Source: Niabella ginsenosidivorans
GTDB lineage: Bacteria > Bacteroidota > Bacteroidia > Chitinophagales > Chitinophagaceae
Assembly (NCBI RefSeq): GCF_001654455.1
Contig: NZ_CP015772.1
Coordinates: forward strand, 5,146,001-5,210,000
Direction: 5' to 3'
DNA length: 64,000 bases
Every line of letters begins with the position of its first letter. The stretch's first letter is position 1. The notes under the pieces are model-generated. The model worked only from the letters and a program-made list of their open reading frames with translations, was not told where the DNA came from and made no database searches. Both the position numbers and the translations under genes were made by a program. Shown one piece after another: positions 33,478-42,002 of this stretch.

Positions 33478-33807
33478 ATGCAATTACTGAACAGGCCGGT
33501 GCTGTGCTTTCTTTTATCTGTTTTTAGCTGCTGCTGTCTGCAGTTAAAGGCGCAGCGTGTCAGCAGTGTTGTTTACCCTTCAAAAAAGGACAGTGCCCAC
33601 GTATTTGCCCCGGCAAAACCAACTGCGGCCTTTTATGGGGTACACCCGGTAAACTTTCCTGTTTTATATTACCACCGGTTGGGATTTATGTGCCGCCAGG
33701 AGTGGAAGCTGGAAAAGGCAACCGGAACCTCTTTTCGTGTACGGTTGGGAACTGTGGAGAATACAGATCGGATGGAAGGCAAAATAAAACCCGGGGAGCT
33801 GCGCTAA
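33478..33807 (+). CDS. Small secreted protein of unknown function
   Basis: 109 residues with a signal peptide (cleavage likely after QLKAQ, residue 26). The mature part of about 83 residues ends with a stretch (LGTVENTDRMEGKIKPGE) reminiscent of other small Bacteroidota exported proteins. It has no domain I recognise. A good promoter box directly precedes it, and coding quality and signal peptide support it as real. Confidence 0.6.
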   Translation: MQLLNRPVLCFLLSVFSCCCLQLKAQRVSSVVYPSKKDSAHVFAPAKPTAAFYGVHPVNFPVLYYHRLGFMCRQEWKLEKATGTSFRVRLGTVENTDRMEGKIKPGELR

Positions 33808-33833
33808 ACAGGTTGACAGATGCGCCGGTGTTA

Positions 33834-35315
33834 TTAATGTTCCCGCATCTGTTCAACAGCCTGTTGCAGTTTGTCCAAAACAAGCGCTGCTTCAGGAGCT
33901 GTAAAGTTCCCAAATCCCAGGCGCATAGCGCTGAGCTGGGTGTTCTGGTAAAGTAATAACCGGGGTAATTGTAAACCCATTGCTGCACAGGCCCGGCTTA
34001 CCCGCAGCAGGCTGATCTCCTGCTTCCACTGCGTCCATACAGCCAGCCCGCCGGGGGGCAGCACCAATTCAAGTTCTGTTCCCAGTTTTTTTTCCAGTAA
34101 TCCGCAAAAATGATCCCGCCTTGTATGATAGATCTTCAGAGTCTTCTTTAGGTGGCGGTGTATTTCTCCTTCGGCAATCAGTTCTCCCAGCACCTGCTCC
34201 ATAATCGTATCTCCCTGCCGGTCTATGATCGCCTGTACTTTTTGCATTTCAGTGATCAGGTTGTCCGGTGCAACCAGGAAACCTGCACGGAAACCCGGCG
34301 CCAGGGTTTTGCCAAAAGCGCCCAGGTATACTACCATGCCTTCTGTATCCGCGCTGGCCAGGGGAAGGATCGGGCTGCCTTGATAATGGAGATCATATTC
34401 ATAATCGTCTTCCAGTATAATAAAGCCATAGGCTGCAGATAGCTTCAGCAGTTGCACCCTGCGCTCTGCACTTAGCACCACAGTAGTGGGATAATGATGG
34501 TGAGGCGTAAGGTACAACAGCCGCACCGGCTGCTTTTTACAGATGCGTTCTACTGTTTCCACAAGAATTCCTTCATCATCAACCGGCAGGGTCTTTAACC
34601 GTGCTCCTGATTGCTGAAAGATCATATTAGCTGTATAATAGCCCGGCGTGCCTACTAATATGATATCCCCGGTATTAATAAGGGTTTGGGCAGCTATATA
34701 CATGCTCATTTCTGTTCCCCGTGTTACCAGTATGTTTTTGGGAGCAATATGCAGTCCCCGGGTACTGTTTAGAAAATTGGAAAGCTGCGCTTTAAAAAAA
34801 GAAGTTCCCGGCATGTGATAGCCCAGGTGCTTACGGTTTACTTTTCTGCGCAGGGCAGCGGTATAATAGCGCGCCAGCTGATCAGTGGGCGACAGGCGGT
34901 AATCCGGTTGCCCGTCTGTGAAAGTGGGTGCCGGACCCGGTTCTTCCGCTATGTCCAGGATGGTATTTCTTTTAAAATAGAAGCCGGCTTTTGCCGGGTA
35001 GCCGGTCAGCCGGAGCACATCCAGCTTTTTTTTTCCTGAGGGGCCGGAGGCTGGTTTTATAAAACTGCCTTTATTAGGTACGGTGATAATCCAGCCCTGG
35101 GCGTCCAGTTCTTCATAGGCTGCAACCACGGTTTTACGGTGGATGCCCAGTAAAAGGCTCATGGCGCGTGTTCCGGGCAGTTGCTGCCCTCCTGAAAGAA
35201 ACCCCCGCTGGATGGCATTGATTACCTGGTGCACTACCTGCAGGTAAACAGGCGTGCTGCTTTGCCTGCTGAGCGCTATAATCGTTGGATATGGTAACTG
35301 AACCGGACTACTCAT
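33834..35315 (-). CDS. MocR-type transcriptional regulator (GntR HTH plus aminotransferase domain)
   Basis: 493 residues. The N-terminal winged helix of the GntR family (YLQVVHQVINAIQRGFLSGG, LPGTRAMSLLLGIHRKTVVAAYEELDAQG in pieces, about 24-85) is joined to a fold-type I aminotransferase domain. PLP residues are visible: TRGTEMSMYIAAQTL, YLTPHHHYPT, LEDDYEYDLHY (Asp that contacts the pyridine N), and GAFGKTLAPGFRAG (Lys of the Schiff base). Known relatives are PdxR, GabR and TauR, which respond to PLP or amino compounds. Here no pdxST, gab or tau genes are adjacent. Instead a TonB receptor is divergently transcribed 143 bp away. Confidence 0.92.
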   Translation of the reverse strand: MSSPVQLPYPTIIALSRQSSTPVYLQVVHQVINAIQRGFLSGGQQLPGTRAMSLLLGIHRKTVVAAYEELDAQGWIITVPNKGSFIKPASGPSGKKKLDVLRLTGYPAKAGFYFKRNTILDIAEEPGPAPTFTDGQPDYRLSPTDQLARYYTAALRRKVNRKHLGYHMPGTSFFKAQLSNFLNSTRGLHIAPKNILVTRGTEMSMYIAAQTLINTGDIILVGTPGYYTANMIFQQSGARLKTLPVDDEGILVETVERICKKQPVRLLYLTPHHHYPTTVVLSAERRVQLLKLSAAYGFIILEDDYEYDLHYQGSPILPLASADTEGMVVYLGAFGKTLAPGFRAGFLVAPDNLITEMQKVQAIIDRQGDTIMEQVLGELIAEGEIHRHLKKTLKIYHTRRDHFCGLLEKKLGTELELVLPPGGLAVWTQWKQEISLLRVSRACAAMGLQLPRLLLYQNTQLSAMRLGFGNFTAPEAALVLDKLQQAVEQMREH

Positions 35316-35333
35316 TATCTGTAAACCGGACTA
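35301..35333. promoter_or_regulatory. Direct repeats, candidate MocR operator
   Basis: AACCGGACTA occurs at 35301-35310 and again at 35324-35333, 23 bp apart (about two helical turns), followed by two more CCGG half-sites (TTCCGG, ATCCGG) up to about 35347. The first copy overlaps the regulator's own start region. MocR-type regulators commonly bind spaced direct repeats, so autoregulation and control of the divergent receptor are plausible. Confidence 0.55.
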
Positions 35334-35458
35334 TTCCGGTCATCCGGCAAGATAATAGTTTTGGCGAAAAATAACCCGGCAATAGGATCAGAAAAAAAGG
35401 ATCTGTCTGGAAATTTCCGGGAAGCTGCTGATCTGCCGGGGAAGTAAAAATTACAGAG

Positions 35459-37372
35459 ATGAAGAAATTATTTTTGGGATTTGTTTTACTTGCAGGATGG
35501 TTGTCCGGGATAAAAGCACAGGAAAACCTGGATCCGGTAACCGTTACCTCTTCTTTAATAGAGGCCAGGAGTTCGGAAACCGGAAGAAATATTACGATCA
35601 TCAGCGGAGAAACCCTGGCAAAACTGCCGGTGCATTCTGTTGATGAACTGCTGAAATACATTCCCGGGGTGGAAGCACAAATGCGCGGACCCCAGGGTGC
35701 ACAAACCGATATTTCCATACGCGGAGGCACCTTTCAGCAGGTATTGGTCATATTGGACGGATTACGCCTGAATGATCCTAATACCGGCCATTTTACCGGG
35801 TATATCCCCATCAGCCCTGCAGAAATTGAACAGGTGGAAGTGCTTAAAGGAGCTTCATCAGCTATTTATGGTTCGGATGCCGTTGGAGGAGTAATCAATA
35901 TTATTACAAAAGCATTTGATAAAAATAAACAGACAAATCAAACACAGGTGGCGGGCCAGGTTGCGGCAGGTGAGTACGGGCTGCTGGATGCAGCAATTGG
36001 CGGGTTTTATCAGAATGATAAAATAAATATCGGAGCTGGTTTGCAAACCAATAATTCGAACGGGGTTGCACAAAGGGGTATACGGGGTTATTTCCATAAT
36101 ACAGCCGCTTCTGCCGGGGCAATGATCAAACTGAACCCCTGCTGGAATATTGCTTTAAGAACCGCCTATGATAAAAGAGATTTTGCTGCACAAAATTTTT
36201 ATACCACATCTGTTTACGATACTGCTTCGGAAAAAGTAACTTCCTGGTGGAACCAGGCAAGGATACAGTATCAGAAAAACCGCACACAATTGAGCCTGAA
36301 TGCTGGCTATAAAAGCCTGGAGGATGCTTATTATTTCAGCCCTACATCGGCCCCTAATAATAACAGATCCCATTTGTTCCAGGCGCTGGCCACCCTGCAA
36401 CAGCAATTTTCCGGGCAAACAGACCTGATAGCAGGATTGAACTATCAGTATAAAGATATCCGGTCCAATGACCGGGGTAACCATAACCTGAATACAGCCG
36501 CCCCTTTTGTTTCATTGATCCAGAAAGCAGGTGCTCATTTTATGTTGAATCCCTCTTTGCGGATGGAGTTTTATGGAAACTTACCGGCTGAATGGGTTCC
36601 TCAGCTTACTGCTTCTTATAAACTGGAGCATCTTCAGTTGCGTGCAAGCGGAGGCAAGACCATACGCAATGCTGATTTTACAGAATTGTATAACAACTAT
36701 AATAAGTCAGAGGTAACCAGAGGCAGCATTGGCAACCCGGATCTGGCTGCTGAAAAATCCTGGGGCTATGAAGCCGGTTTCGACTGGTTTTATCAATCGA
36801 AACTGAAAATTTCTTCCAGCTTCTTCCAGCGGTTTCACGCAGAATTGATCGATTGGGTAAACACTCCTTATGAAGAGATGCCCAGAAAAACCAACTTGGT
36901 GCCCAACGGAAGCTATGCGCTGGCAAAGAATGTGGCCAAAGTGAACACCACCGGCTGGGAAACGGACATTGCCTATACACAACGATTTGCGGCAGATCAG
37001 TCTTTATTGATCAATAGCGGGTTTATATGGATGTACAGCAGCAGCAGTGAGCAGGACCCTTCTTTTTATATTTTATCCCATGCGCGGTTCCTGGCAAATG
37101 GCGTAATCACTTACCAGGCTGGTTCCTTTTCAGTAAGCCTTACGGGCATTTATAAAACACGAACCCCGCAAACCAACACCGACATCAATGCAATAATTAC
37201 AAAAGATTATTTCTTAATGAATGGAAGGGCTTCCTATGCTTTTTTAAAAAGGAGATGGGCGGTTTTTGTTCAGGTGGATAATATCCTGGATCGCCGGTAT
37301 AGTGATTTGTTGGGTGCACCAATGCCGGGAAGGTGGACGCAGGCCGGAATCAGCTTCAGCCTTGCGAAGTAG
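35459..37372 (+). CDS. TonB-dependent receptor (BtuB/siderophore-type)
   Basis: 637 residues with a signal peptide ending IKAQ (about residue 21). No carboxypeptidase-like N domain, which sets it apart from the SusC proteins. The plug is complete: LDPVTVTSSL as TonB box region, LKYIPGVEAQMRGPQGAQTDISIRGG (in pieces), VLILDGLRLND-type block VILDGLRLNDPNTGH, and VEVLKGASSAIYGSDAVGGVINI in pieces. The barrel ends QAGISFSLAK. Size and plug resemble vitamin B12 or siderophore receptors, but no cobalamin riboswitch or Fur box was seen. It is divergent from the MocR regulator, which suggests control by it. Confidence 0.92.
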   Translation: MKKLFLGFVLLAGWLSGIKAQENLDPVTVTSSLIEARSSETGRNITIISGETLAKLPVHSVDELLKYIPGVEAQMRGPQGAQTDISIRGGTFQQVLVILDGLRLNDPNTGHFTGYIPISPAEIEQVEVLKGASSAIYGSDAVGGVINIITKAFDKNKQTNQTQVAGQVAAGEYGLLDAAIGGFYQNDKINIGAGLQTNNSNGVAQRGIRGYFHNTAASAGAMIKLNPCWNIALRTAYDKRDFAAQNFYTTSVYDTASEKVTSWWNQARIQYQKNRTQLSLNAGYKSLEDAYYFSPTSAPNNNRSHLFQALATLQQQFSGQTDLIAGLNYQYKDIRSNDRGNHNLNTAAPFVSLIQKAGAHFMLNPSLRMEFYGNLPAEWVPQLTASYKLEHLQLRASGGKTIRNADFTELYNNYNKSEVTRGSIGNPDLAAEKSWGYEAGFDWFYQSKLKISSSFFQRFHAELIDWVNTPYEEMPRKTNLVPNGSYALAKNVAKVNTTGWETDIAYTQRFAADQSLLINSGFIWMYSSSSEQDPSFYILSHARFLANGVITYQAGSFSVSLTGIYKTRTPQTNTDINAIITKDYFLMNGRASYAFLKRRWAVFVQVDNILDRRYSDLLGAPMPGRWTQAGISFSLAK

Positions 37373-37517
37373 GGATCAGGGAGTGAACAGTATTGGATGC
37401 ATTGGTTGCAGTAATTTATACAAACCGTGACTATATCAGAAGCCGTTTTACAGCGGAATTTTGTTCTGTCTGCCGGTTGGCGGATCAGTATCTATTGATA
37501 ATCATATACGATTTTTA

Positions 37518-37648
37518 AGGGGTGACCAAAAAGTCCCTTTTGCCATGCTGAATTTATTTCAGCATCTAAAATGGCGTCTGATTGTCAATAGATTCTGAAA
37601 CAAGTTCAGAATGACAATCCACTATAAACAAACTTTTTGGCCACCCCT
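37518..37648. mobile_element. MITE-like element with 17-bp terminal inverted repeats
   Basis: The ends AGGGGTGACCAAAAAGT (37518-37534) and ACTTTTTGGCCACCCCT (37632-37648) are inverted repeats with one mismatch. The 97 bp between contain two nested hairpins: GCTGAA/TTCAGC, and GATTGTC...ATTCTGAA/TTCAGAAT...GACAATC. Motifs of the type CTGAAacaagTTCAG recur between genes in many Bacteroidota genomes (known from experience, not searched). There is no coding capacity and no clear target duplication. Confidence 0.65.
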
Positions 37649-38074
37649 GACAATTGTGACTTTTGATACAGCCTGATTATGGCGGTCAGTAACATCCGGT
37701 CTTCCACTTTATAAAAGCTGAAGAAGTTTAATTTACCCTTTTTTGCTCGCTCGTTCAGAACTTTCGGGCTTTTTGCTGTGGCAGTTTCTTTTCCCTTTCT
37801 GAACCGGTACATCAATGACCCCTCCTGTCCGGCGGTTATCCCAATGGCTGTATACATCTAAAAATACACTTCCATACTGGCTTGCAGCACGTGATTGTTG
37901 CAGGTTGAATGGATCCGTAAGGCTGAGCGTTATGGTTGCATTATTTTTAAGAGGTTCCTTTGCCAGGGCAAACGACACAATGCCCCTGGGAGCTATATTA
38001 AAGATTGCATGCCCTGCATACACGGACTGATAGGTCCCCGAAAGTTCAGCAGTCCAGGTTCCGGCAACACTCAA
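37649..38074 (-). pseudogene. Remnant of an outer-membrane beta-barrel receptor (C-terminal piece)
   Basis: On the minus strand the piece reads AGTWTAELSGTYQSVY, then RGIVSFALAKEPLKNNATITLSLTDPF (in pieces) and SHWDNRR, which is the C-terminal barrel of the large OMP_b-brl TonB-receptor type. After NRRTG the frame shifts: one extra base in a run of four G (plus-strand C run at 37819-37822) separates it from YRFRKGKETATAKSPK in the next frame. The upstream 500 or more residues are missing; the piece begins right at the stop of the epimerase gene. The original stop was not found and the reading runs into the MITE-like element. Confidence 0.75.
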
Positions 38075-39081
38075 CGGGGTTCTGTATACCTGCGGCAGGC
38101 ATTTAAGATCGTTTCCTCCAGCGGCCGGTATTGGAACCCGGGCAATGTGTTTGCCAGCTTTGATCCGTCAAACAGGGTAGCGCTGTTCGCTACCTTTGCA
38201 CTTTCTTTGGTAATCAGGGGTTTGCTGCTGCTCAACAGGGATTTCAGCCATTCTATCCGCCAGGCAATGGAAGACAGAAAGGGCGTGGCTTCTTTTGACG
38301 GACGTTTTTTGCCGAAACCATCGGCAATGGTGTTGAGCAGTTTACGAAACGACCAGTTGTCATTGCATACAATAAAGCGCTCTTCCGTAATAGCAGACTG
38401 CGCCAGCATTACTGCTGCCCGGGCAACATCTTCCACGTCTGCAAACCCGTTAACGCCATTGGTATACCAGTCAAATTCTTTGTAAACGTTTTTGAAAATA
38501 GCGCAACTGCCTTCTTCCCAGTTCCCGTAGCCCAGAATGGTGGCCGGGTTCAGCACGGCTCCTTCCAGCCCTTCGGCAAAGCCCCGCCAGGCCTCCAGCT
38601 CCGCGTTAAATTTGCTGATGGCATAATGGGTATTATTACTGCCTTCTTCCCATCTGGCTGTTTCATTTACCGTCCGGCTGTCTTTCCTGCGCCCCAGGGC
38701 AGCAACAGAGCTTATATAGACAAGTCGCCTTACATCCGTCTGCAGGGCCATATTCACCACGTTGGCTGTACCCTCAACATTTACCTTATACATACGGCGG
38801 CGATCCTTTTTTGAAAACGACACCACTGCGGCACTGTGAATAATGGTATCAATGCCCTGCATTGCTTCCTCAAGGGCTGTTACATCCAAAATATCACCTT
38901 CAACCCATTCCACTTTATTGAGGATCTGCGGATCAATAAAACGCGGAAGGATGGAATGGCTTCTTTTTATTGCCCTTACAGAAAGACCCTGCTGCACCAG
39001 CTCTTTGAGGATATAGGCTCCCAAAAGGCCGGTACCACCGGTAACTAATATATTTGGCGTTTGTTGTTTGATACTGGACAA
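38071..39081 (-). CDS. NAD-dependent epimerase/dehydratase (extended SDR)
   Basis: 336 residues. Glycine motif ILVTGGTGLLGAYI (about 11-24) and the SDR active site with Ser-Ser (YISSVAALG) and YAISK (Tyr/Lys, about 172-176). It looks like the dihydroflavonol-reductase-like group of extended SDRs. The only start is TTG at 39081; the glycine motif is just 14 codons inside, so little sequence is missing. The stop codon abuts the outer-membrane receptor remnant on the same strand, suggesting a deletion joined the two. The S41 peptidase gene lies 19 bp upstream on the same strand. Confidence 0.88.
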   Translation of the reverse strand: MSSIKQQTPNILVTGGTGLLGAYILKELVQQGLSVRAIKRSHSILPRFIDPQILNKVEWVEGDILDVTALEEAMQGIDTIIHSAAVVSFSKKDRRRMYKVNVEGTANVVNMALQTDVRRLVYISSVAALGRRKDSRTVNETARWEEGSNNTHYAISKFNAELEAWRGFAEGLEGAVLNPATILGYGNWEEGSCAIFKNVYKEFDWYTNGVNGFADVEDVARAAVMLAQSAITEERFIVCNDNWSFRKLLNTIADGFGKKRPSKEATPFLSSIAWRIEWLKSLLSSSKPLITKESAKVANSATLFDGSKLANTLPGFQYRPLEETILNACRRYTEPR

Positions 39082-39100
39082 TTTTGACGAAAGTAGTTAT

Positions 39101-40507
39101 TTATTTTGCAAGAATCCAATTAGATGCGGCTTCAATGTCCGCGTCTTTACCAGCATTCGGCTCAACCAAAATATCAGGAATCAGTTTTCCATAATATACT
39201 TTTTCTGTTCTGTCTGCAACCGTAGTAGTTGCTAAGGCGATCATGGCCCCGTCTGGCAGGTAAAAAATACTATTTGCCGTGGTATAACCGGCTGAGGGTT
39301 GCCCAAAGGTTTTAACATTTGGTTTCCCGATAAAAGCAACGGCGGTCATTTCTCCACTACTTGCTGTGGATGGGCCCAATAAGACAGCAATCTTATGGAT
39401 CTTGTTTTTTAAGCGCATTGAGGGACCTCCAATTCGCCAGGCTGTTTTATACTTTCCTTTAATAAAATAGCCAGGGGTACCTTTTCCTACAAAGGTCTTT
39501 AATCCTGAAAGCATGGGCCACATATTACCACCACCGTTTTTGCGTAGATCAATGATCCAGCCTTCTATTTTGTGGTGATTATCGATCGTTTTTATAAGCG
39601 TTCTTATTGTATCTGAAAAATTCTGACCAACCTTATTGTTGACAGTTCCAAATGTGGGTACATAAATATAGCCGATCCGATCATCAATTAGGGCACTTTT
39701 AGGAACATCGGCCACAAAATTACCTTTCTTATAGTCATTGGCTACTTTTTTATTAGTAAAGAACGAGTGATTATCGCCGGCCGCTCTAAGTTCGCTTAAC
39801 AAATAGTTCGTAGCGTCCCTGGTGTCTTCAATTGTAACTGCACCAGCCAGCAGCTTTTGCATAGAAGGTTTTATACCGCTCCAGTTTAAGGAGTCGGTAA
39901 ATAGAGAATTTTGTTCAACAATCTCTGTAAATTTTTTGGAATAAAGTGCTGCCTCTGCCGAAGGAGGAGTGTTTGACAGCGTATTTTTTTCAGTTGTAAA
40001 ATCATCAAACCAAACCGCTCCGGATCCCATTAGATAAGCTCCAAAAAATAAAGTCTTCACCTGGCTGCTTACTGTCATTTTCAGCTTCAATGCCTGCCAG
40101 TCATTGGTTCCGTTTAAAACAGCATTTTGATTACTGTTGTAAAAACCGATCTGTTTTCCGGCACTATCCCAGAGCTGACACCACAGCGCAACATTGTTTT
40201 TTACATCTTTTAATTTTACAAATACATTCAACGATATTTTATCGATGGTGTCTATAGAGACGGCAATTTTTTGTGAAAAGGATTGAAATGTCTTTACATC
40301 GTTATTTGTTGTGTTTGAAATGTATAACGAATGGTTCCCATTGTGTTTTTCTGCCGATGTAACTTTAATGGTATATCCGTCAACTTTTTTAATATTCCAG
40401 TTCTGTGGATGGCCATCAGATACCGTTTCAAAACCGGGGTTCTCAATCTGCGAAAAAGCGGTAGCAATGCTTAGAGCACCAATTAGTGTGGCAATTATAT
40501 GTTTCAT
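39101..40507 (-). CDS. S41 family C-terminal-processing-type peptidase
   Basis: 468 residues, signal peptide ending TAFSQ (about residue 20). An N-terminal carbohydrate-binding-like beta-sandwich (about 21-175, NPGFETVSDGHPQNWNI, WFDDFTTEK) precedes the S41 helical linker and tail-specific protease domain. The domain shows GWIIDLRKNGGGNMWPM and the nucleophile block GPSTASSGEM (Ser about 383). No PDZ domain is apparent. It is probably periplasmic or surface-attached. It is the fourth gene of a minus-strand operon with an HTH protein and two DUF2975 membrane proteins (7-bp gap to the HTH gene). Confidence 0.88.
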   Translation of the reverse strand: MKHIIATLIGALSIATAFSQIENPGFETVSDGHPQNWNIKKVDGYTIKVTSAEKHNGNHSLYISNTTNNDVKTFQSFSQKIAVSIDTIDKISLNVFVKLKDVKNNVALWCQLWDSAGKQIGFYNSNQNAVLNGTNDWQALKLKMTVSSQVKTLFFGAYLMGSGAVWFDDFTTEKNTLSNTPPSAEAALYSKKFTEIVEQNSLFTDSLNWSGIKPSMQKLLAGAVTIEDTRDATNYLLSELRAAGDNHSFFTNKKVANDYKKGNFVADVPKSALIDDRIGYIYVPTFGTVNNKVGQNFSDTIRTLIKTIDNHHKIEGWIIDLRKNGGGNMWPMLSGLKTFVGKGTPGYFIKGKYKTAWRIGGPSMRLKNKIHKIAVLLGPSTASSGEMTAVAFIGKPNVKTFGQPSAGYTTANSIFYLPDGAMIALATTTVADRTEKVYYGKLIPDILVEPNAGKDADIEAASNWILAK

Positions 40508-40514
40508 GATGTTA

Positions 40515-40721
40515 TTATTTGGATGCTATGTCAATAATATCTCCTGGTTTACAGTCAAGTGCCTTGCAGATGGCCTCTAAGGTATCAAAACGAACACCTT
40601 TTGCTTTACCGGTTTTTAATATGGAAAGATTTACAATAGTAATGCCCACTTTTTCCGATAGTTCGGTTAAAGACATTTTGCGCTTGGCCAGCATCACATC
40701 CAGGTTAATAATAATGGGCAT
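40515..40721 (-). CDS. Small Cro/CI-type HTH regulator (YozG-like)
   Basis: 68 residues, essentially one XRE helix-turn-helix: LDVMLAKRKMSLTELSEKVG, ITIVNLSILKTGKAKGVRFD, TLEAICKALDCKPGDI. This is the YozG-like group that regularly pairs with DUF2975 membrane proteins. It lies 2 bp after the DUF2975 gene and 7 bp before the S41 peptidase gene, so all are co-transcribed. Confidence 0.9.
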   Translation of the reverse strand: MPIIINLDVMLAKRKMSLTELSEKVGITIVNLSILKTGKAKGVRFDTLEAICKALDCKPGDIIDIASK

Positions 40722-40723
40722 GG

Positions 40724-41257
40724 TTAAATAAAGAATTCGTTTTCTTTTTTGATGGAATACACATATTCAAGAAATAAGGATACAAAAAACAGACAGCCGA
40801 TCAAAGGTCCCTGGATAAAAAGGGCTTTCCCCAATGCATACCCATTGGCGTATGATGAAAATAAAATATTTATGAATGGAGGACATACCGCTATTTTGTT
40901 AACGAGGTAGGTATTTCCGGTATATGCAGCTAATGAAGAGCAATAGGTTCCAACTACTAATAAAAAAGCAATCCACCGAATGGATTTTGAGGAATTCCGG
41001 GACCATTTAGCAGATTGGATGATAGCGTTCAATACGCTGAAAAGCCGCATACTTGCCAACCCGTTTATGAGTGATGAAACTAATGCGGTTATCAATACAG
41101 CCCTCCGTAAATCCGTACATGGTGTGGTTGTATAAAAGATGGGCGTTTTTAAAACCACCAGGTCGCAGATAATAAAGGCGAACTTTATTAGCAGCACGAT
41201 CCCGATGAAGACAATAAGATAGAGCGCGTATTTGCTTTTTTTTAATATGGATTCCAT
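40724..41257 (-). CDS. DUF2975 membrane protein
   Basis: 177 residues with four predicted membrane segments (about 12-35, 53-70, 93-112 and 145-163). Size, topology and the adjacent YozG-like HTH gene match the DUF2975 family. The C terminus is a short charged tail (KKENEFFI). Function unknown. It is related to the next upstream gene. Confidence 0.82.
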   Translation of the reverse strand: MESILKKSKYALYLIVFIGIVLLIKFAFIICDLVVLKTPIFYTTTPCTDLRRAVLITALVSSLINGLASMRLFSVLNAIIQSAKWSRNSSKSIRWIAFLLVVGTYCSSLAAYTGNTYLVNKIAVCPPFINILFSSYANGYALGKALFIQGPLIGCLFFVSLFLEYVYSIKKENEFFI

Positions 41258-41282
41258 GACTGATCAGTTTGACTTGAAAAAT

Positions 41283-41804
41283 TTAAATAATGGAATCGTT
41301 TTCCATTTTTATAGTACTGGTATATTGTAGTACATCTGCAATCAGGAAAATGCAGAGAATGAGGAACCAGGATAAAGGAGCATTGAAAAGCGCGGTCAGC
41401 AGTGCATTCTGATACAGGTTATGATCAGCCAGGTGGTTTGTTATGGCTTCCTGTTTTGAAAACAGGGATTCTTTCCAGGTTGTGATAGCAGCGTCAATCA
41501 ATAATACCAGTACATTCAGCCAGCCGATCAGCTTGATTTTTTTGTAATAACTCCTGTTCCATTTTACCCGGCTCATTACATTTCTGATAATGCGAAACAA
41601 CAGGTACCCCATGACCAGCAAAAGGGCAGATTTTACAAACTCCAATATATTAACAGGTAATACCTGGTTACGGTACTCCTGTATCGACACAATATTAGAA
41701 GAAAGCGAGTTCGTAATCAGGATCACCAGGTTAACAATAAAAGCTGCACAAAGAAAACCCATTGCGATAAGGGTGCTGCCGGTAATTTTAAATTTGGGGA
41801 GCAT
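41283..41804 (-). CDS. DUF2975-like membrane protein, paralogue
   Basis: 173 residues with four membrane segments and the same end as its neighbour (IKMENDSII versus KKENEFFI). First gene of the operon, 25 bp before the second DUF2975 gene, and preceded by a clean promoter. Probably a tandem duplication that has diverged. Function unknown. Confidence 0.8.
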   Translation of the reverse strand: MLPKFKITGSTLIAMGFLCAAFIVNLVILITNSLSSNIVSIQEYRNQVLPVNILEFVKSALLLVMGYLLFRIIRNVMSRVKWNRSYYKKIKLIGWLNVLVLLIDAAITTWKESLFSKQEAITNHLADHNLYQNALLTALFNAPLSWFLILCIFLIADVLQYTSTIKMENDSII

Positions 41805-41827
41805 ATTTAATGAACTTTTTGGTGCCT

Positions 41828-41857
41828 CAAATATATATCAGTCTTAAAATAAAACAA
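41828..41857 (-). promoter_or_regulatory. Promoter of the DUF2975-HTH-S41 operon
   Basis: On the minus strand a TTG (41855-41857), 19 bp, and TATATTTG (41828-41835), then about 23 bp to the ATG at 41804. It has the same spacing as the promoter of small-RNA copy 2. Confidence 0.65.
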
Positions 41858-42002
41858 AAAATATTTATCGTTTTATTTTAAATAAATAATGCTCAACATT
41901 AAAGATAAGATAGGCCCTTAATGTGTTCTGGTTTTGAAAGAGGATTTGCAATTTCAGGGGCAATCAGCAAAAAGGGTTAATGATCGATTTATTTGCTTAA
42001 GC

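Noticed and set aside
35316-35458. Cobalamin riboswitch upstream of the BtuB-like receptor
   Set aside because: The spacer is only 143 bp and shows no B12-box sequence; the visible signal is the direct-repeat operator.
37606-37857. Separate 83-residue gene on the minus strand
   Set aside because: It starts inside the receptor remnant and matches its C terminus after a one-base frameshift, then runs into the MITE-like repeat, so it is part of the pseudogene.
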